Shown in pieces: positions 16,935 to 25,747 of a stretch of DNA of 64,000 nt; positions within the stretch are counted from its first letter, which is position 1, and each line of letters begins with the position of its first letter. The DNA is taken from the NCBI GenBank assembly GCA_013824645.1, contig PNOF01000004.1, forward strand, positions 1 through 64,000, given 5' to 3'. A model generated the notes under the pieces. That model worked only from the letters and a program-made list of their open reading frames with translations, had not been told where the DNA came from and ran no database searches. The stretch is from Syntrophus sp. (in: bacteria) (GTDB lineage Bacteria > Desulfobacterota > Syntrophorhabdia > Syntrophorhabdales > Syntrophorhabdaceae). The translations under genes and the position numbers were made by a program.

Positions 16935-17262
16935 GCGTGACCCGGCGCTGCTTCTTGAAGACGTTACCGTTTCAATCGAAAAAATCGAGCGGTATATATA
17001 CAGTCTGACTATAGATGGTTTTAAGGCCGATGATAAGACCGTTGATGCCGTAGTGCGCAATCTTGAGATTATTGGTGAGGCTGTCCGTCAAATCCCTTCG
17101 GAGTTTAAAGAAAAGAACAACAATATAACGTGGAACCAGATAGCAGGGCTACGCAACCGGATAGTCCATGACTATTTTGGTTTGGACCTTGAAATGATCT
17201 GGCACATCGTAACTTTCGATCTTCCCGAATTGAAAAAGAAAATCAGAGAAATAGCTCCCTGA
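16927..17262 (+). CDS. HEPN-domain (DUF86, HepT-like) RNase toxin
   Basis: About 111 residues. The HEPN RNase motif RNRIVHDYF (Rx4HxY) is present near residue 77, preceded by the family helix VVRNLEIIGEAVRQIP and followed by DLEMIWHIVTFDLPELKKKI. DUF86 toxins cut RNA, often tRNA, when freed from the MNT partner encoded just upstream. ATG 16927 is chosen; GTG 16921 is also in frame. The pair closes the accessory island. Confidence 0.88.
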   Translation: MSKRDPALLLEDVTVSIEKIERYIYSLTIDGFKADDKTVDAVVRNLEIIGEAVRQIPSEFKEKNNNITWNQIAGLRNRIVHDYFGLDLEMIWHIVTFDLPELKKKIREIAP

Positions 17263-17394
17263 CCATTCGTTAATCGACGCTAAAGAAAAAAACTATACAA
17301 TGCCGTATCCTGCAATATTCCCAGCAGTGAGTTTGGGGGGGGGGCTGTAACACAGTATCTGTTGTATTTCCGGTCGAAGCTATTTTTGATGGAT

Positions 17395-17500
17395 GAGTAG
17401 GCGAGCGAGCCTTGGGCTACGCAGGCGTACCTTCATGGTACGTCGAAGTAGAACAAGGTGAAGATCAACGTGGTCAGGCGCGAAAATCGCGAGGCAGCAC
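17395..17500. repeat. Hairpin-rich noncoding repeat, degenerate
   Basis: CGTACC and GGTACG flank TTCAT at 17426-17442, and outer bases CTAC/GTAG and CCTTG/CAAGG continue an imperfect stem. The design matches the elements at 1158 and 37445, but terminal inverted repeats are not visible. A run of ten G lies at 17335-17344 just upstream. No gene is seen in 17263-17503. Confidence 0.45.
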
Positions 17501-17503
17501 TTC

Positions 17504-19135
17504 TTACCCAAGGTGGGTGAGGGCTGTCTGCAGCCGCTTCCAAAGTTTATCTTTGTCGATGTTTCCCGTAATAAAATCCCAGGGGAAGAGTTCTGTTTTG
17601 TTTCTTTCCCGTAGTGTATAGAAATTGAGGTTAACGGGACTTTCGTTGATCACTTTTGAGAAATTTGCTCCAGCGGCAAACCGCAAAATGGTATCGTTTA
17701 CCTTTCTGTCGCCTCGCGCAAAGGCCCCCTGGAGAAAACTGAATTTCACCGACTCGTGCGTAAAATAGGTGTTGTCTATTTTTCCGATGGCCGATTTTAG
17801 CCAGTTAATCTTCTTTTTCAGATTGTCCAGATTGTCCATGGGCAGCCATTGAAAAGGTGTAAAAGGTTTCGGCACGAAAGGGCTTGCATGGACGGTGATA
17901 CTTCCGACAAAGCCTTTTTGTGCACCTCTTTTTATCATAATGTGTTTGATTTTCTTTGTAAGTTCAGCGATGTCCTCGATGTCTTTTTGGCTCTCGTTGT
18001 AAAGGCCGATCATGAAGTAAAGTTTCAGGTTAAAGGGTTTTATTCCAAGAATGGCATCGAGCTTTTCATAAATTTCTTCATTGGTAAAGGGTTTTCCGAT
18101 GAAGCGCCTGAGACGTTCCGTTGCTGCTTCTATGCCGAATGTGAGCGTTTTTACTTCGTCCTTCATAAGCGATATGAGTTCTATGGGTATCTCGTCAACC
18201 CTCATGGAAGGGAGGTGGATGTTCTTTCCCTGTTCTTTCAATGTTTTGACCATCTCGACGAGGCCGGGATAGAAAGAGACTCCGCCGCCGAGTATGCCAA
18301 TATCGGTCAATTCGGTCACGGAAGGACTGATTTTTTCACAGATGAAATCATACATATTGCCGAGGAGACAGAATGGACAGCGGGATGGACAACCGCGCGT
18401 GCCTTCGATGAGGAACATGTCGGAGAATTCGGTTTTGTCTGTAATGATTGCCGATGTAGCGAGCTCTTTCTTGTTGTGTCTTGATGTTTTTACATTAAAA
18501 TCCGGCGGCATAACACTTTTCAGTGTGCCGTCATCGTTATATGATACATGCGGTTCCTGCGGGTTATAGACCCATTGAAAGGCGCTGAGTTTTTCGATGA
18601 CCACTTCCCGTTTCGCTCCAAGGGCCTCTCGATAAGTTTCCATGAATTGTCCCATTGTTGTTTCAATGTCGCCCATAATGAAAAGATCAAAAAAGCTGTA
18701 TATTGGCTCAGGGTTGGACATAACACAGATACCGCCTGCAACGATGATGGGTTCTTTTTCTGTCCGTTCCCCGGCAAGGGCATGTACTGAAGATGCATGC
18801 AATATATTCGGAATATTAATATAATCAAGTTCAAAGGAGAGGGTAAAAAAAACGATTTCAAAAGAGGAGAGAGGCCGTCCGCTTTCAAGGGAGAGCGGTT
18901 TCCCGTTTTCCGTGAGGAAACACCGCTCGCAGACAACATCATCCATGCTGTTCAGTCTTTTGTAGAGCATGTGTGTGGCGAGATTGGACATCCCGACGTA
19001 GTAGGAATTGGGAAAGACAATACAGACCGGGATTTTGCTGCCCCATTTTTTTATAATGGTGCCTTTCTCAGAGGAAAGAAAATTCCCCTGACTTTCCCGG
19101 AGTTTTCCTTTCAATTGTTTCTTTTGAACAGCCAT
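17504..19135 (-). CDS. B12-binding-type radical SAM protein downstream of ftsZ
   Basis: 543 residues. The radical SAM cluster motif is GTRGCPSRCPFCLLGN (CX3CX2C) near residue 257, after an N-terminal region resembling a B12-binding fold (VCIVFPNSYYVGMSNLATHMLYKRLNS... VAGGICVMSNPEP... FFDLFIMGDIE). The barrel continues with MRVDEIPIELISLM, LTFGIEAATERLRRFIGK and NLKLYFMIGLYNES. The layout is like the widespread B12-type radical SAM proteins (YgiQ/TIGR03960-like) whose substrates are mostly unknown. It follows ftsZ after a 335-bp gap in the same direction, so it may be read with the dcw cluster or separately. Confidence 0.8.
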   Translation of the reverse strand: MAVQKKQLKGKLRESQGNFLSSEKGTIIKKWGSKIPVCIVFPNSYYVGMSNLATHMLYKRLNSMDDVVCERCFLTENGKPLSLESGRPLSSFEIVFFTLSFELDYINIPNILHASSVHALAGERTEKEPIIVAGGICVMSNPEPIYSFFDLFIMGDIETTMGQFMETYREALGAKREVVIEKLSAFQWVYNPQEPHVSYNDDGTLKSVMPPDFNVKTSRHNKKELATSAIITDKTEFSDMFLIEGTRGCPSRCPFCLLGNMYDFICEKISPSVTELTDIGILGGGVSFYPGLVEMVKTLKEQGKNIHLPSMRVDEIPIELISLMKDEVKTLTFGIEAATERLRRFIGKPFTNEEIYEKLDAILGIKPFNLKLYFMIGLYNESQKDIEDIAELTKKIKHIMIKRGAQKGFVGSITVHASPFVPKPFTPFQWLPMDNLDNLKKKINWLKSAIGKIDNTYFTHESVKFSFLQGAFARGDRKVNDTILRFAAGANFSKVINESPVNLNFYTLRERNKTELFPWDFITGNIDKDKLWKRLQTALTHLG

Positions 19136-19470
19136 GTATCTACATTAACACAAAAACAGCCTGTAGGCTATGAACTGTAATAGATGATGTGCAATGCATA
19201 GACGAAAATTGTGGACTCTATACGCCCTCATTATTTGGTTAGCTTAGTGAAGAGGATTTTACAGGACAGGGAACCTTGCCAAGGGCTGGTTATCAGTTTT
19301 CCTGCGCGCTACTGCCAGTGAAGAAAATACCAATATCCCGAGATAAGACCACCCTACTAAAAAAGATAATAATGGTTATTATTGCCCCTCCATGCCGTGA
19401 AGAGTTAGTTCCGTTTCCTCCTTAATACTTTAAAAACAAGTCCCGTTGTTCCGGGCATCTCTTTCTTCTA
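19136..19470. other. Intergenic gap between radical SAM gene and ftsZ
   Basis: No coding frame is convincing in these 335 bp. The only structure found is a short perfect inverted repeat, ATAATAA-TGG-TTATTAT, at 19366-19382, which could be a weak hairpin or an operator. A promoter for the radical SAM gene may lie here but none stands out. Confidence 0.5.
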
Positions 19471-20637
19471 TTAATCCGCCTGCTTCCGCAAAAAGGTCGG
19501 AATATCGTATCTGTCATCGTCGATATCGACGCTGTCGCTCTTTGCTCTAATATCCTTGTAATCAACTTTATAGTCGATGGCTACCTTTTTCTTCATGAAA
19601 GAAGGGATATTCTCTTCGTCAAAGAGCCTTCCGTGGGCAAAGGTATCGGACTTGTCTTCGTCGGTCTGTACCTGTTCTTCAAAACCGGTGGCGATAACAG
19701 TGATTCTGATTGTGTCTTCCATGCTTTCATCGTAGACGAGTCCCCAGATAATCTTCGCCTGTTCGTGGGCCTGTTCCTGGATGAGTGTCGAAGCCTCGCT
19801 GACTTCGTTAAGGGTCATGTTTGTATTACCGGTAACGTTGATGAGCACACCGCGGGCCCCGTGGATCGAAATGTCTTCAAGGAGCGGGCTTGATATAGCC
19901 TTTTGCGCTGCTTCCCGTGCGCGGTTCTCGCCGTCTGCTTCACCGATACCCATGATGGCCATACCCCGTTCACTCATGATTGTTTTTACGTCGGCAAAAT
20001 CGACGACAACATGGCCTGAACCGACGATGAGGTCGGATATACTCCGCACCGCGTTAAGGAGTACCTCGTCGGCTTTCAGAAAGGCCTCCATAATGGTCAT
20101 GTGGCGACCGCCTATGGAGAGAAGCCGCTGATTTGGTATGGTGATGAGTGAGTCTACACGGCCCTTCAGTTGAAGAACGCCGTTTTCTGCCTGACTCATT
20201 CTATCTTTTCCTTCAAAGGCGAATGGTTTTGTGGCTATTGCTACCGTGAGTGCGCCTACTTCTTTTGCAATTTCGGCAATGACCGGTGAGGCTCCCGTCC
20301 CTGTGCCGCCTCCGAGCCCACAGGTAATGAAGACCATGTGTGCGCCCTTCAGGTGATCCTTAATTTTGTCGATGTCTTCAAGGGCTGACTTTTTTCCTAC
20401 TTCGGGGTTTGCCCCTGCGCCAAGACCCTCGGTAAGCTTTGTGCCGATCTGGATCTTCAAGGCCGCTTTACAGGTGCTCAGGGATTTTACATCCGTGTTG
20501 ACGGCGATAAATTCGACGCCCTGAATACCTGCATCGACCATGTTGTTCAAGGCATTACAACCACCGCCCCCTACTCCCACGACAATGAGTTTTGCTGAAA
20601 AACCATTTGTCTCATCCATATAGAACATTGCACTCAC
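19471..20637 (-). CDS. ftsZ: Cell division protein FtsZ
   Basis: 388 residues from GTG at 20637, which has AGGAGG 6 bases upstream; a longer frame to 20700 would overlap ftsA. The tubulin-like GTPase domain begins [20 protein letters not shown] and contains the signature [13 protein letters not shown] near residue 105, with the T7 loop NVDFAD-like segment [12 protein letters not shown]. The acidic linker ends in the conserved tail [10 protein letters not shown], which contacts FtsA. FtsZ forms the cytoplasmic Z-ring. It ends the dcw cluster, 10 bp after ftsA. Confidence 0.97.
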   Translation of the reverse strand: MSAMFYMDETNGFSAKLIVVGVGGGGCNALNNMVDAGIQGVEFIAVNTDVKSLSTCKAALKIQIGTKLTEGLGAGANPEVGKKSALEDIDKIKDHLKGAHMVFITCGLGGGTGTGASPVIAEIAKEVGALTVAIATKPFAFEGKDRMSQAENGVLQLKGRVDSLITIPNQRLLSIGGRHMTIMEAFLKADEVLLNAVRSISDLIVGSGHVVVDFADVKTIMSERGMAIMGIGEADGENRAREAAQKAISSPLLEDISIHGARGVLINVTGNTNMTLNEVSEASTLIQEQAHEQAKIIWGLVYDESMEDTIRITVIATGFEEQVQTDEDKSDTFAHGRLFDEENIPSFMKKKVAIDYKVDYKDIRAKSDSVDIDDDRYDIPTFLRKQAD

Positions 20638-20647
20638 CCCGCACCTC

Positions 20648-21892
20648 CTAAAAAATTTCTTTAAACCATTCACCCATTCTATTGAGCAATTTCTGACCAC
20701 TGAATAAGCGTTTCATCGACCTTCCCGCATCGAATCCCCGCCGCCTGCCCTTTGTATTTTTAAAACCATAAATGAGAAGTCCTACCCCCGTTGCATATGC
20801 CGGGTTGTTGACGACGTCCACAAGACCGCCCACCCCCATGGGGCTCCCTCTTCGCGCCGGAAGGTTGAAAATACTCTCTGCAAGTTCCGGCATACCTTCA
20901 AGATTGGCGCATCCTCCGGTTATGATAACACCCGATGCGAGAAGTTTTTCCTGACCTGATTTTTTAATCTCTTCGTAAATGAGCCCTGCCACCTCTTCAA
21001 CTCTCGGTTCGATAATATCGGCAAGGGTTTTTCGCTGGAGGGTCCTTGGTTTTCGTCCCCCGACGCTGGGTACTTCAATGGTTTCGTTGGCGCCCACCAT
21101 GTTTGAAAATGCGCATCCGTATTTTTTCTTTATCTTTTCGGCATCGTCGATGGGTGTCCGAAGCCCGATTGCTATGTCGTTGGTAATACTGTTGCCGCCG
21201 AAGGGCAGCACTGATGTATATTTAATGCTCCCGTTTGAGAATACGGCGATATCACTTGTTCCGCCGCCAATATCGACGAGAGCGGCGCCGATCTCCTTTT
21301 CTTCCGGTGTAAGTGTTGCCTCAGCGGAGGCGAGCTGACCGAGGATAATATCGTCGACGGTGAGGCCCGCGAGTTTGCAGCACTTAATAATGTTCTGTGC
21401 CGATGAAATATTGCCCGTTACAATATGCACCTTTACTTCGAGCCGGACCCCTGTTATGCCAACGGGGTCTTTGATCCCGTCCTGGTCATCGACAATGAAT
21501 TCCTGGGGGATTACATGAATAAGCTCTCTGTCTGCGGGAATGGCAACTGCCTTTGCCGCGTCGATTGCCCGTGCGATGTCTTCGGCTTTAACCTCTTTAT
21601 CCTTTATAGCTACAACGCCGTTACTGTTAAAACTCTTAATATGCCCGCCGCCGATGCCCGCAAGGCATGAGTCGATCTTAATACCGGCCATAAGCTCGGC
21701 CTCTTCAACAGCCTTCTTTATGGAATTTACCGTGCTGTCCATATTGACCACAACGCCTTTTCTTAAGCCTGTGGAAGGATGAGAGCCGATACCGACGATG
21801 CTGACCTTGCCTTCGGAGCCCTTTCCCACCACGACGCATATCTTGGTCGTACCAATATCGAGCCCTACGAGCAGTTCATCATCTTTTACCAT
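20648..21892 (-). CDS. ftsA: Cell division protein FtsA
   Basis: 414 residues with the actin-like fold: LLVGLDIGTTKICVVVG (phosphate 1), ALVDIGGGTSDIAVF (phosphate 2) and IITGGCANLEGM (adenosine motif). The 1C domain insert typical of FtsA lies between residues 80 and 165. The C-terminus LLNRMGEWFKEIF is an amphipathic membrane-targeting helix. FtsA anchors FtsZ to the membrane and passes the division signal to the periplasmic subunits. Its ATG starts 1 bp after the ftsQ stop. Confidence 0.97.
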   Translation of the reverse strand: MVKDDELLVGLDIGTTKICVVVGKGSEGKVSIVGIGSHPSTGLRKGVVVNMDSTVNSIKKAVEEAELMAGIKIDSCLAGIGGGHIKSFNSNGVVAIKDKEVKAEDIARAIDAAKAVAIPADRELIHVIPQEFIVDDQDGIKDPVGITGVRLEVKVHIVTGNISSAQNIIKCCKLAGLTVDDIILGQLASAEATLTPEEKEIGAALVDIGGGTSDIAVFSNGSIKYTSVLPFGGNSITNDIAIGLRTPIDDAEKIKKKYGCAFSNMVGANETIEVPSVGGRKPRTLQRKTLADIIEPRVEEVAGLIYEEIKKSGQEKLLASGVIITGGCANLEGMPELAESIFNLPARRGSPMGVGGLVDVVNNPAYATGVGLLIYGFKNTKGRRRGFDAGRSMKRLFSGQKLLNRMGEWFKEIF

Positions 21893-21893
21893 T

Positions 21894-22595
21894 TTACCCC
21901 TTCCTTTCCTGGATTATGGCGCCTTTTTCAAACCTGGCATCAATACATTTTATGAGAAGTCCTCTCTTTTTGGCATCTTCGAGGACAGTGAGCGCCCGTG
22001 TCAGTCTTTTTTTCTGTTCTTCTTTTCCGAGGATGATCTCCACAGGATCATCAAGCCCGAAGATAGTAATGTTGCCCTCGTTGTAGGCAACTTCCGATAC
22101 CCGCTCTTTCTTGATGACACCTTCCGCGATCCATCTGTTTATTTCTTTAAAAAGGCTCTGAACGTCGCTTTTTTCCCTGGCATTTATGATGTAGAGTCCC
22201 TTTGTTTCTTCTTTTGCGAGCTTCCGGTATGGGCTGCCGTACTCATCGAGGACGTAAAGGTCCCCGCCATGATCGATCCAGAGAGCCGAGGGTATTTTTT
22301 CCTTCACATCAATGACAATAGAAAAGGGATAGACCCTTTTTATCCTTACCTCTTTAACGAATGGGTGCTCAGAGATGATATCCTTCATCTTCACTACATC
22401 GATTTTAAGGAGGCTTTCTTTTAAGAAGGGAGATATTTTCCCCATCACTTCTTTATCGTTTAGCTGGCTGATCCCGTTTATCTTCACATTCTGGAGAAAG
22501 AAAAAGGGTTCCTTTTTCGAGAAGAGATAGACAATGGAAAGCATGGAGAGAATGCAGACCGGTATCAGAAAGAGCATGTAGAGGATTTTTTTCAT
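21894..22595 (-). CDS. ftsQ: Cell division protein FtsQ (POTRA domain)
   Basis: 233 residues with one N-terminal transmembrane helix (ILYMLFLIPVCILSMLSIVYLF) and a POTRA domain: FFLQNVKINGISQLNDKEVMGKI... HPFVKEVRIKRVYPFSIVIDVKEKIPSALW. FtsQ links FtsL/FtsB to the septal synthase in the periplasm. It is a little short, as often in this lineage. The ATG overlaps the ddl stop by 4 bases. Its presence argues that the divisome is otherwise conserved, although FtsI and FtsW look degenerate here. Confidence 0.93.
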   Translation of the reverse strand: MKKILYMLFLIPVCILSMLSIVYLFSKKEPFFFLQNVKINGISQLNDKEVMGKISPFLKESLLKIDVVKMKDIISEHPFVKEVRIKRVYPFSIVIDVKEKIPSALWIDHGGDLYVLDEYGSPYRKLAKEETKGLYIINAREKSDVQSLFKEINRWIAEGVIKKERVSEVAYNEGNITIFGLDDPVEIILGKEEQKKRLTRALTVLEDAKKRGLLIKCIDARFEKGAIIQERKG

Positions 22596-23500
22596 GTTTT
22601 CAGTGATGCCTCCGAAAGGATCTCTTCAATAAGGTCATCAAATGTTCTTCCTGTATGTGCCCATGCCTTTGGCGCAAGAGAGGTTTCTGTCATGCCGGGA
22701 GAAGTATTGATATCGATAACAAGGGGTGTCTTTTCCCGGATGAGCATGTCGATCCTTGCGCACCCTGCGAGATCAAAAGTTCTGTATGTCTCCCGTGCAA
22801 TATCCTGGGCCTTTTTGGAGAGCATTTTACTGATCCCGGCAGGAACAATGTAGTCTGTCATACCTTTTGTATATTTTGCTTCAAAGTCATAGAATCCTTT
22901 CAGGGGCCGTACCTCGATAACAGGAAGCGTGAGCCCGTTTATGACAGCGACAGTAATCTCCTGGCCCTTAATGAATTCTTCGATGACAAGTTTTCTGTCG
23001 TATTTCAGGGCCTCTTTCACTGCGGCGGCCTGGTTTTTCCTTGTCCGGACGATTGATATACCGATTGTGGAGCCTTCGTTTGCCGGTTTTACTACAAAGG
23101 GTGTGAGGAACTTAATACCTTTTCCGTCATAGGAGATCATGTACGGGGGGGTGGGAATACCCTGGGCCATGCAGATAAGTTTCATAACAGCCTTATCCAG
23201 GGCTGTTGAAGAGCCCAGAACCCCTGAGCCGGTATAAGGGATCCCCATTATTTCGAGAAGTCCCTGTACTGTCCCGTCCTCGCCCCATTTTCCGTGGAGT
23301 GCAATAAAAGCAACCTCGACCTTTTCCTTTTTGAGCTTTTCAACGAGGTTGTTTTGCGCATCTATGGCAACCGCATTATAGCCGCATCGTTTGAGGCTCT
23401 CAAGGACAGCGCTCCCGCTTTTCAGGGAGATATCACGCTCGGAAGATTTACCGCCAAGGAGCACCCCGATCTTCATCTTTTTCAGTGTTTTCTTATCCAT
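22592..23500 (-). CDS. ddl: D-alanine--D-alanine ligase
   Basis: 302 residues of the ATP-grasp Ddl family: KIGVLLGGKSSERDISLKSG at the N-terminus, FIALHGKWGEDGTVQG, TPFVVKPANEGSTIGIS for ATP binding, and the C-terminal VIDINTSPGMTETS with metal-binding residues. It makes D-Ala-D-Ala for the MurF reaction. It overlaps murB by 8 bases and ftsQ by 4. Confidence 0.95.
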   Translation of the reverse strand: MDKKTLKKMKIGVLLGGKSSERDISLKSGSAVLESLKRCGYNAVAIDAQNNLVEKLKKEKVEVAFIALHGKWGEDGTVQGLLEIMGIPYTGSGVLGSSTALDKAVMKLICMAQGIPTPPYMISYDGKGIKFLTPFVVKPANEGSTIGISIVRTRKNQAAAVKEALKYDRKLVIEEFIKGQEITVAVINGLTLPVIEVRPLKGFYDFEAKYTKGMTDYIVPAGISKMLSKKAQDIARETYRTFDLAGCARIDMLIREKTPLVIDINTSPGMTETSLAPKAWAHTGRTFDDLIEEILSEASLKT

Positions 23501-24389
23501 TAAACCCCCAGAGTTCTACCTCTTCCACAAGGGTCACGCCCAGCTTTTCGTAAACCTCTTTTTTTATTCGCTCTATAAGATCTTTTATGTCCTGTGCTTT
23601 TGCCCATCCCAGGTTCACAATGAAATTAGTGTGCTTTTCCGAAACCTGAGCGCCTCCGAGGGAAAACCCTTTGAGGCCTGCCTTTTCAATTAATTTCCAG
23701 GCTGGTTCACTCCCCACGCTTTTAAAGACTGAACCGGCAGAAGGATATTCCATGGGGTGCCTCTTCTTCCGTTCGCTGTAGACATAATCCATGTCGCGCA
23801 ACATCTCTTTCTTGTCCCTGTTTTTAAGGGCAAACCGGGCGCTTATTACACAGTCCGATCTGTGGACAGGAGACTTGCGGTATCCGAACTGGAGCTGATC
23901 TTTTGTAAGAGTCGATATAGCGCTCTTACCATTGATGAGACGTATCTCCTCCAGGGTATCGGAGATGGATTGGCCGAAGCTTCCGGCATTCATTTTAATG
24001 CCGCCACCCACGGTGCCCGGTATCCAATAGAGCTTTTCAAGTCCTGATAAACCCTTCTGCGCAGTGTCTTTGATAAAAGCCCGGAGAGAAACCCCGCCGG
24101 ATACATCTGCCAAGGCGCCCCATTTTGTCTTTATATACCGCGTATGCTTCATCTTCGTAATCCTGATAAGAGTTTCATTAATGCCTTTGTCGCTTACAAT
24201 CACGTTTGTTCCGTTGCCGAGGAACCTGTAGCCGATCCCCTTATCCCCGGCAAATTGGAGGGTATCTGCCAGGTCCGTTTCGTCCGTAGGATAGGCAAGG
24301 AATGCTGCCTGCCCGCCAACTTTCATGGAGGTGTATCGTTTCATCGGTACATCCTTCATCAGGGTCCCCTTTATGCTTTTCCACTCCAT
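23493..24389 (-). CDS. murB: UDP-N-acetylenolpyruvoylglucosamine reductase MurB
   Basis: 298 residues with the FAD-binding layout of short (type II) MurB: YTSMKVGGQAAFLAYPTDE, FLGNGTNVIVSDKG, WIPGTVGGGIKMNAGSFG, FGYRKSP, and the proton-donor region MEYPSAGSVFKS, ending with LGGAQVSEKHTNFIVN. It reduces the enolpyruvyl group to UDP-MurNAc. The start overlaps the end of murC by 19 bases. Confidence 0.96.
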   Translation of the reverse strand: MEWKSIKGTLMKDVPMKRYTSMKVGGQAAFLAYPTDETDLADTLQFAGDKGIGYRFLGNGTNVIVSDKGINETLIRITKMKHTRYIKTKWGALADVSGGVSLRAFIKDTAQKGLSGLEKLYWIPGTVGGGIKMNAGSFGQSISDTLEEIRLINGKSAISTLTKDQLQFGYRKSPVHRSDCVISARFALKNRDKKEMLRDMDYVYSERKKRHPMEYPSAGSVFKSVGSEPAWKLIEKAGLKGFSLGGAQVSEKHTNFIVNLGWAKAQDIKDLIERIKKEVYEKLGVTLVEEVELWGFNG

Positions 24390-25747
24390 ACCGTTTTCAG
24401 TCTCTCATCTATTTTGTAGATGTCGCCGGCGCCGAGCGTGACGATGACATCACCTTTTTGTGCAATCTCAAGGATCTTCTCTGCTGTTTCTTCTTTTGTG
24501 GCCGCAAATAATACATTTTTGTGACCGCTTGCCCGTATCTTTTTAGCAAGATTTGCTCCCGTTACCCCCTCTATTTTATCTTCCGAGGCAGCGTAAATCT
24601 CGGTGACAATGAGGATGTCCGCTTCATTAAAGGAAGAGACGAATTCATCCATAAGCGCCTTGGTCCTTGTGTAGCGGTGGGGCTGAAAGGCTACGACGAT
24701 GCGGCCCTTCGACATTTGCCGGATGGCCGAAAGGGTTGCCCTTACCTCTGTAGGGTGATGGCCGTAATCGTCAATGAGTTTTGTGTCCCCGTCCCACTTA
24801 ACCTCCAGCCTCCTGTGGATACCGGAGAAATTTTGCAGGGCTTCTTTAATTGTCGCAAAAGGTATGTCGAGTTCGATGCAGACACCGCATGCGGCAAGGG
24901 TATTGACAACGTTATGAACACCGGGAAGAGCAAGGGTGATTTCACCCAGCTCGTATCCTTTGTAGATGACCTTGAATTTTGTGGTAAAACCCTCATAGGT
25001 GATACTTTCCGCCCGGAGATCGGCCTGTTTTGAGAGGCCGTAAGTCATATATCGTCTCTTCAACAGAGGAATGAGACTCTGGAGATTGGCATTGTCGATG
25101 CAGATGATGTCAAGACCGTAGAAGGGAACTTTATTGAGAAAGGCAGTAAAGGCGGTCTTGATCTCATCCAGGTCCTTATAGAAATCAAGATGCTCAAGAT
25201 CGATGTTTGTGACCACGGCGATAGTGGGGAAGAGAAGCAGAAAGGTGCCGTCGCTTTCATCGGCTTCTGCGACAAGAAACTTGCTGCCTCCCAGTTTTGC
25301 ATTACTGCCGAGACTGTTCAGCTTGCCTCCGATAACACAGGTAGGGTCAATTCCCGCATGACCGAGAATGGTGGAAATGAGAGACGTTGTCGTTGTTTTT
25401 CCATGAGCGCCGGCTACGGCGATGGAGTATTTCATCCTCATAAGCTCGGCCAGCATCTCTGCTCTCTGGATAACGGGGACGAAAAGCTCCTTTGCCTTTC
25501 TCACTTCCGGGTTGTCTGTCCTGATCGCCGATGAGATAACGACCACATCGGCGTCGATGATGTTTTCTTCTTTGTGTCCGTAGAATATCTGGGCGCCGAG
25601 TTTTTCGAGACGTTCGGTTATATCCGTTTTTCTCATATCAGAGCCGGTTATTTTAAAGCCGAGGTTTAAAAGGACCTCAGCAATGCCGCTCATTCCGATA
25701 CCGCCGATACCGACAAAATGGACCCGTTCTATCTTATGAAAGACCAT
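24371..25747 (-). CDS. murC: UDP-N-acetylmuramate--L-alanine ligase MurC
   Basis: 458 residues from the ATG with GGAGG 8 bases upstream; the longer frame to 25762 begins with a TTG in that ribosome site. N-terminal IERVHFVGIGGIGMSGIAEVL binds UDP, SIAVAGAHGKTTTTSLIST is the P-loop, and IDDYGHHPTEVRATL is the Mur ligase C-terminal motif. It adds L-Ala to UDP-MurNAc. It overlaps murG by 14 bases. Confidence 0.96.
   Translation of the reverse strand: MVFHKIERVHFVGIGGIGMSGIAEVLLNLGFKITGSDMRKTDITERLEKLGAQIFYGHKEENIIDADVVVISSAIRTDNPEVRKAKELFVPVIQRAEMLAELMRMKYSIAVAGAHGKTTTTSLISTILGHAGIDPTCVIGGKLNSLGSNAKLGGSKFLVAEADESDGTFLLLFPTIAVVTNIDLEHLDFYKDLDEIKTAFTAFLNKVPFYGLDIICIDNANLQSLIPLLKRRYMTYGLSKQADLRAESITYEGFTTKFKVIYKGYELGEITLALPGVHNVVNTLAACGVCIELDIPFATIKEALQNFSGIHRRLEVKWDGDTKLIDDYGHHPTEVRATLSAIRQMSKGRIVVAFQPHRYTRTKALMDEFVSSFNEADILIVTEIYAASEDKIEGVTGANLAKKIRASGHKNVLFAATKEETAEKILEIAQKGDVIVTLGAGDIYKIDERLKTVWSGKA

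Noticed and set aside
1123-17503. CRISPR array in the accessory region
   Set aside because: The repeats there are single palindromes and pairs; there is no series of equal repeats with spacers and no cas gene.
17849-18484. 211-residue plus-strand frame within the radical SAM gene
   Set aside because: It lies opposite a well-supported radical SAM protein and shows no family motif; it is a shadow frame.
20638-20700. N-terminal extension of FtsZ
   Set aside because: It would overlap ftsA, and GTG 20637 has a strong AGGAGG.
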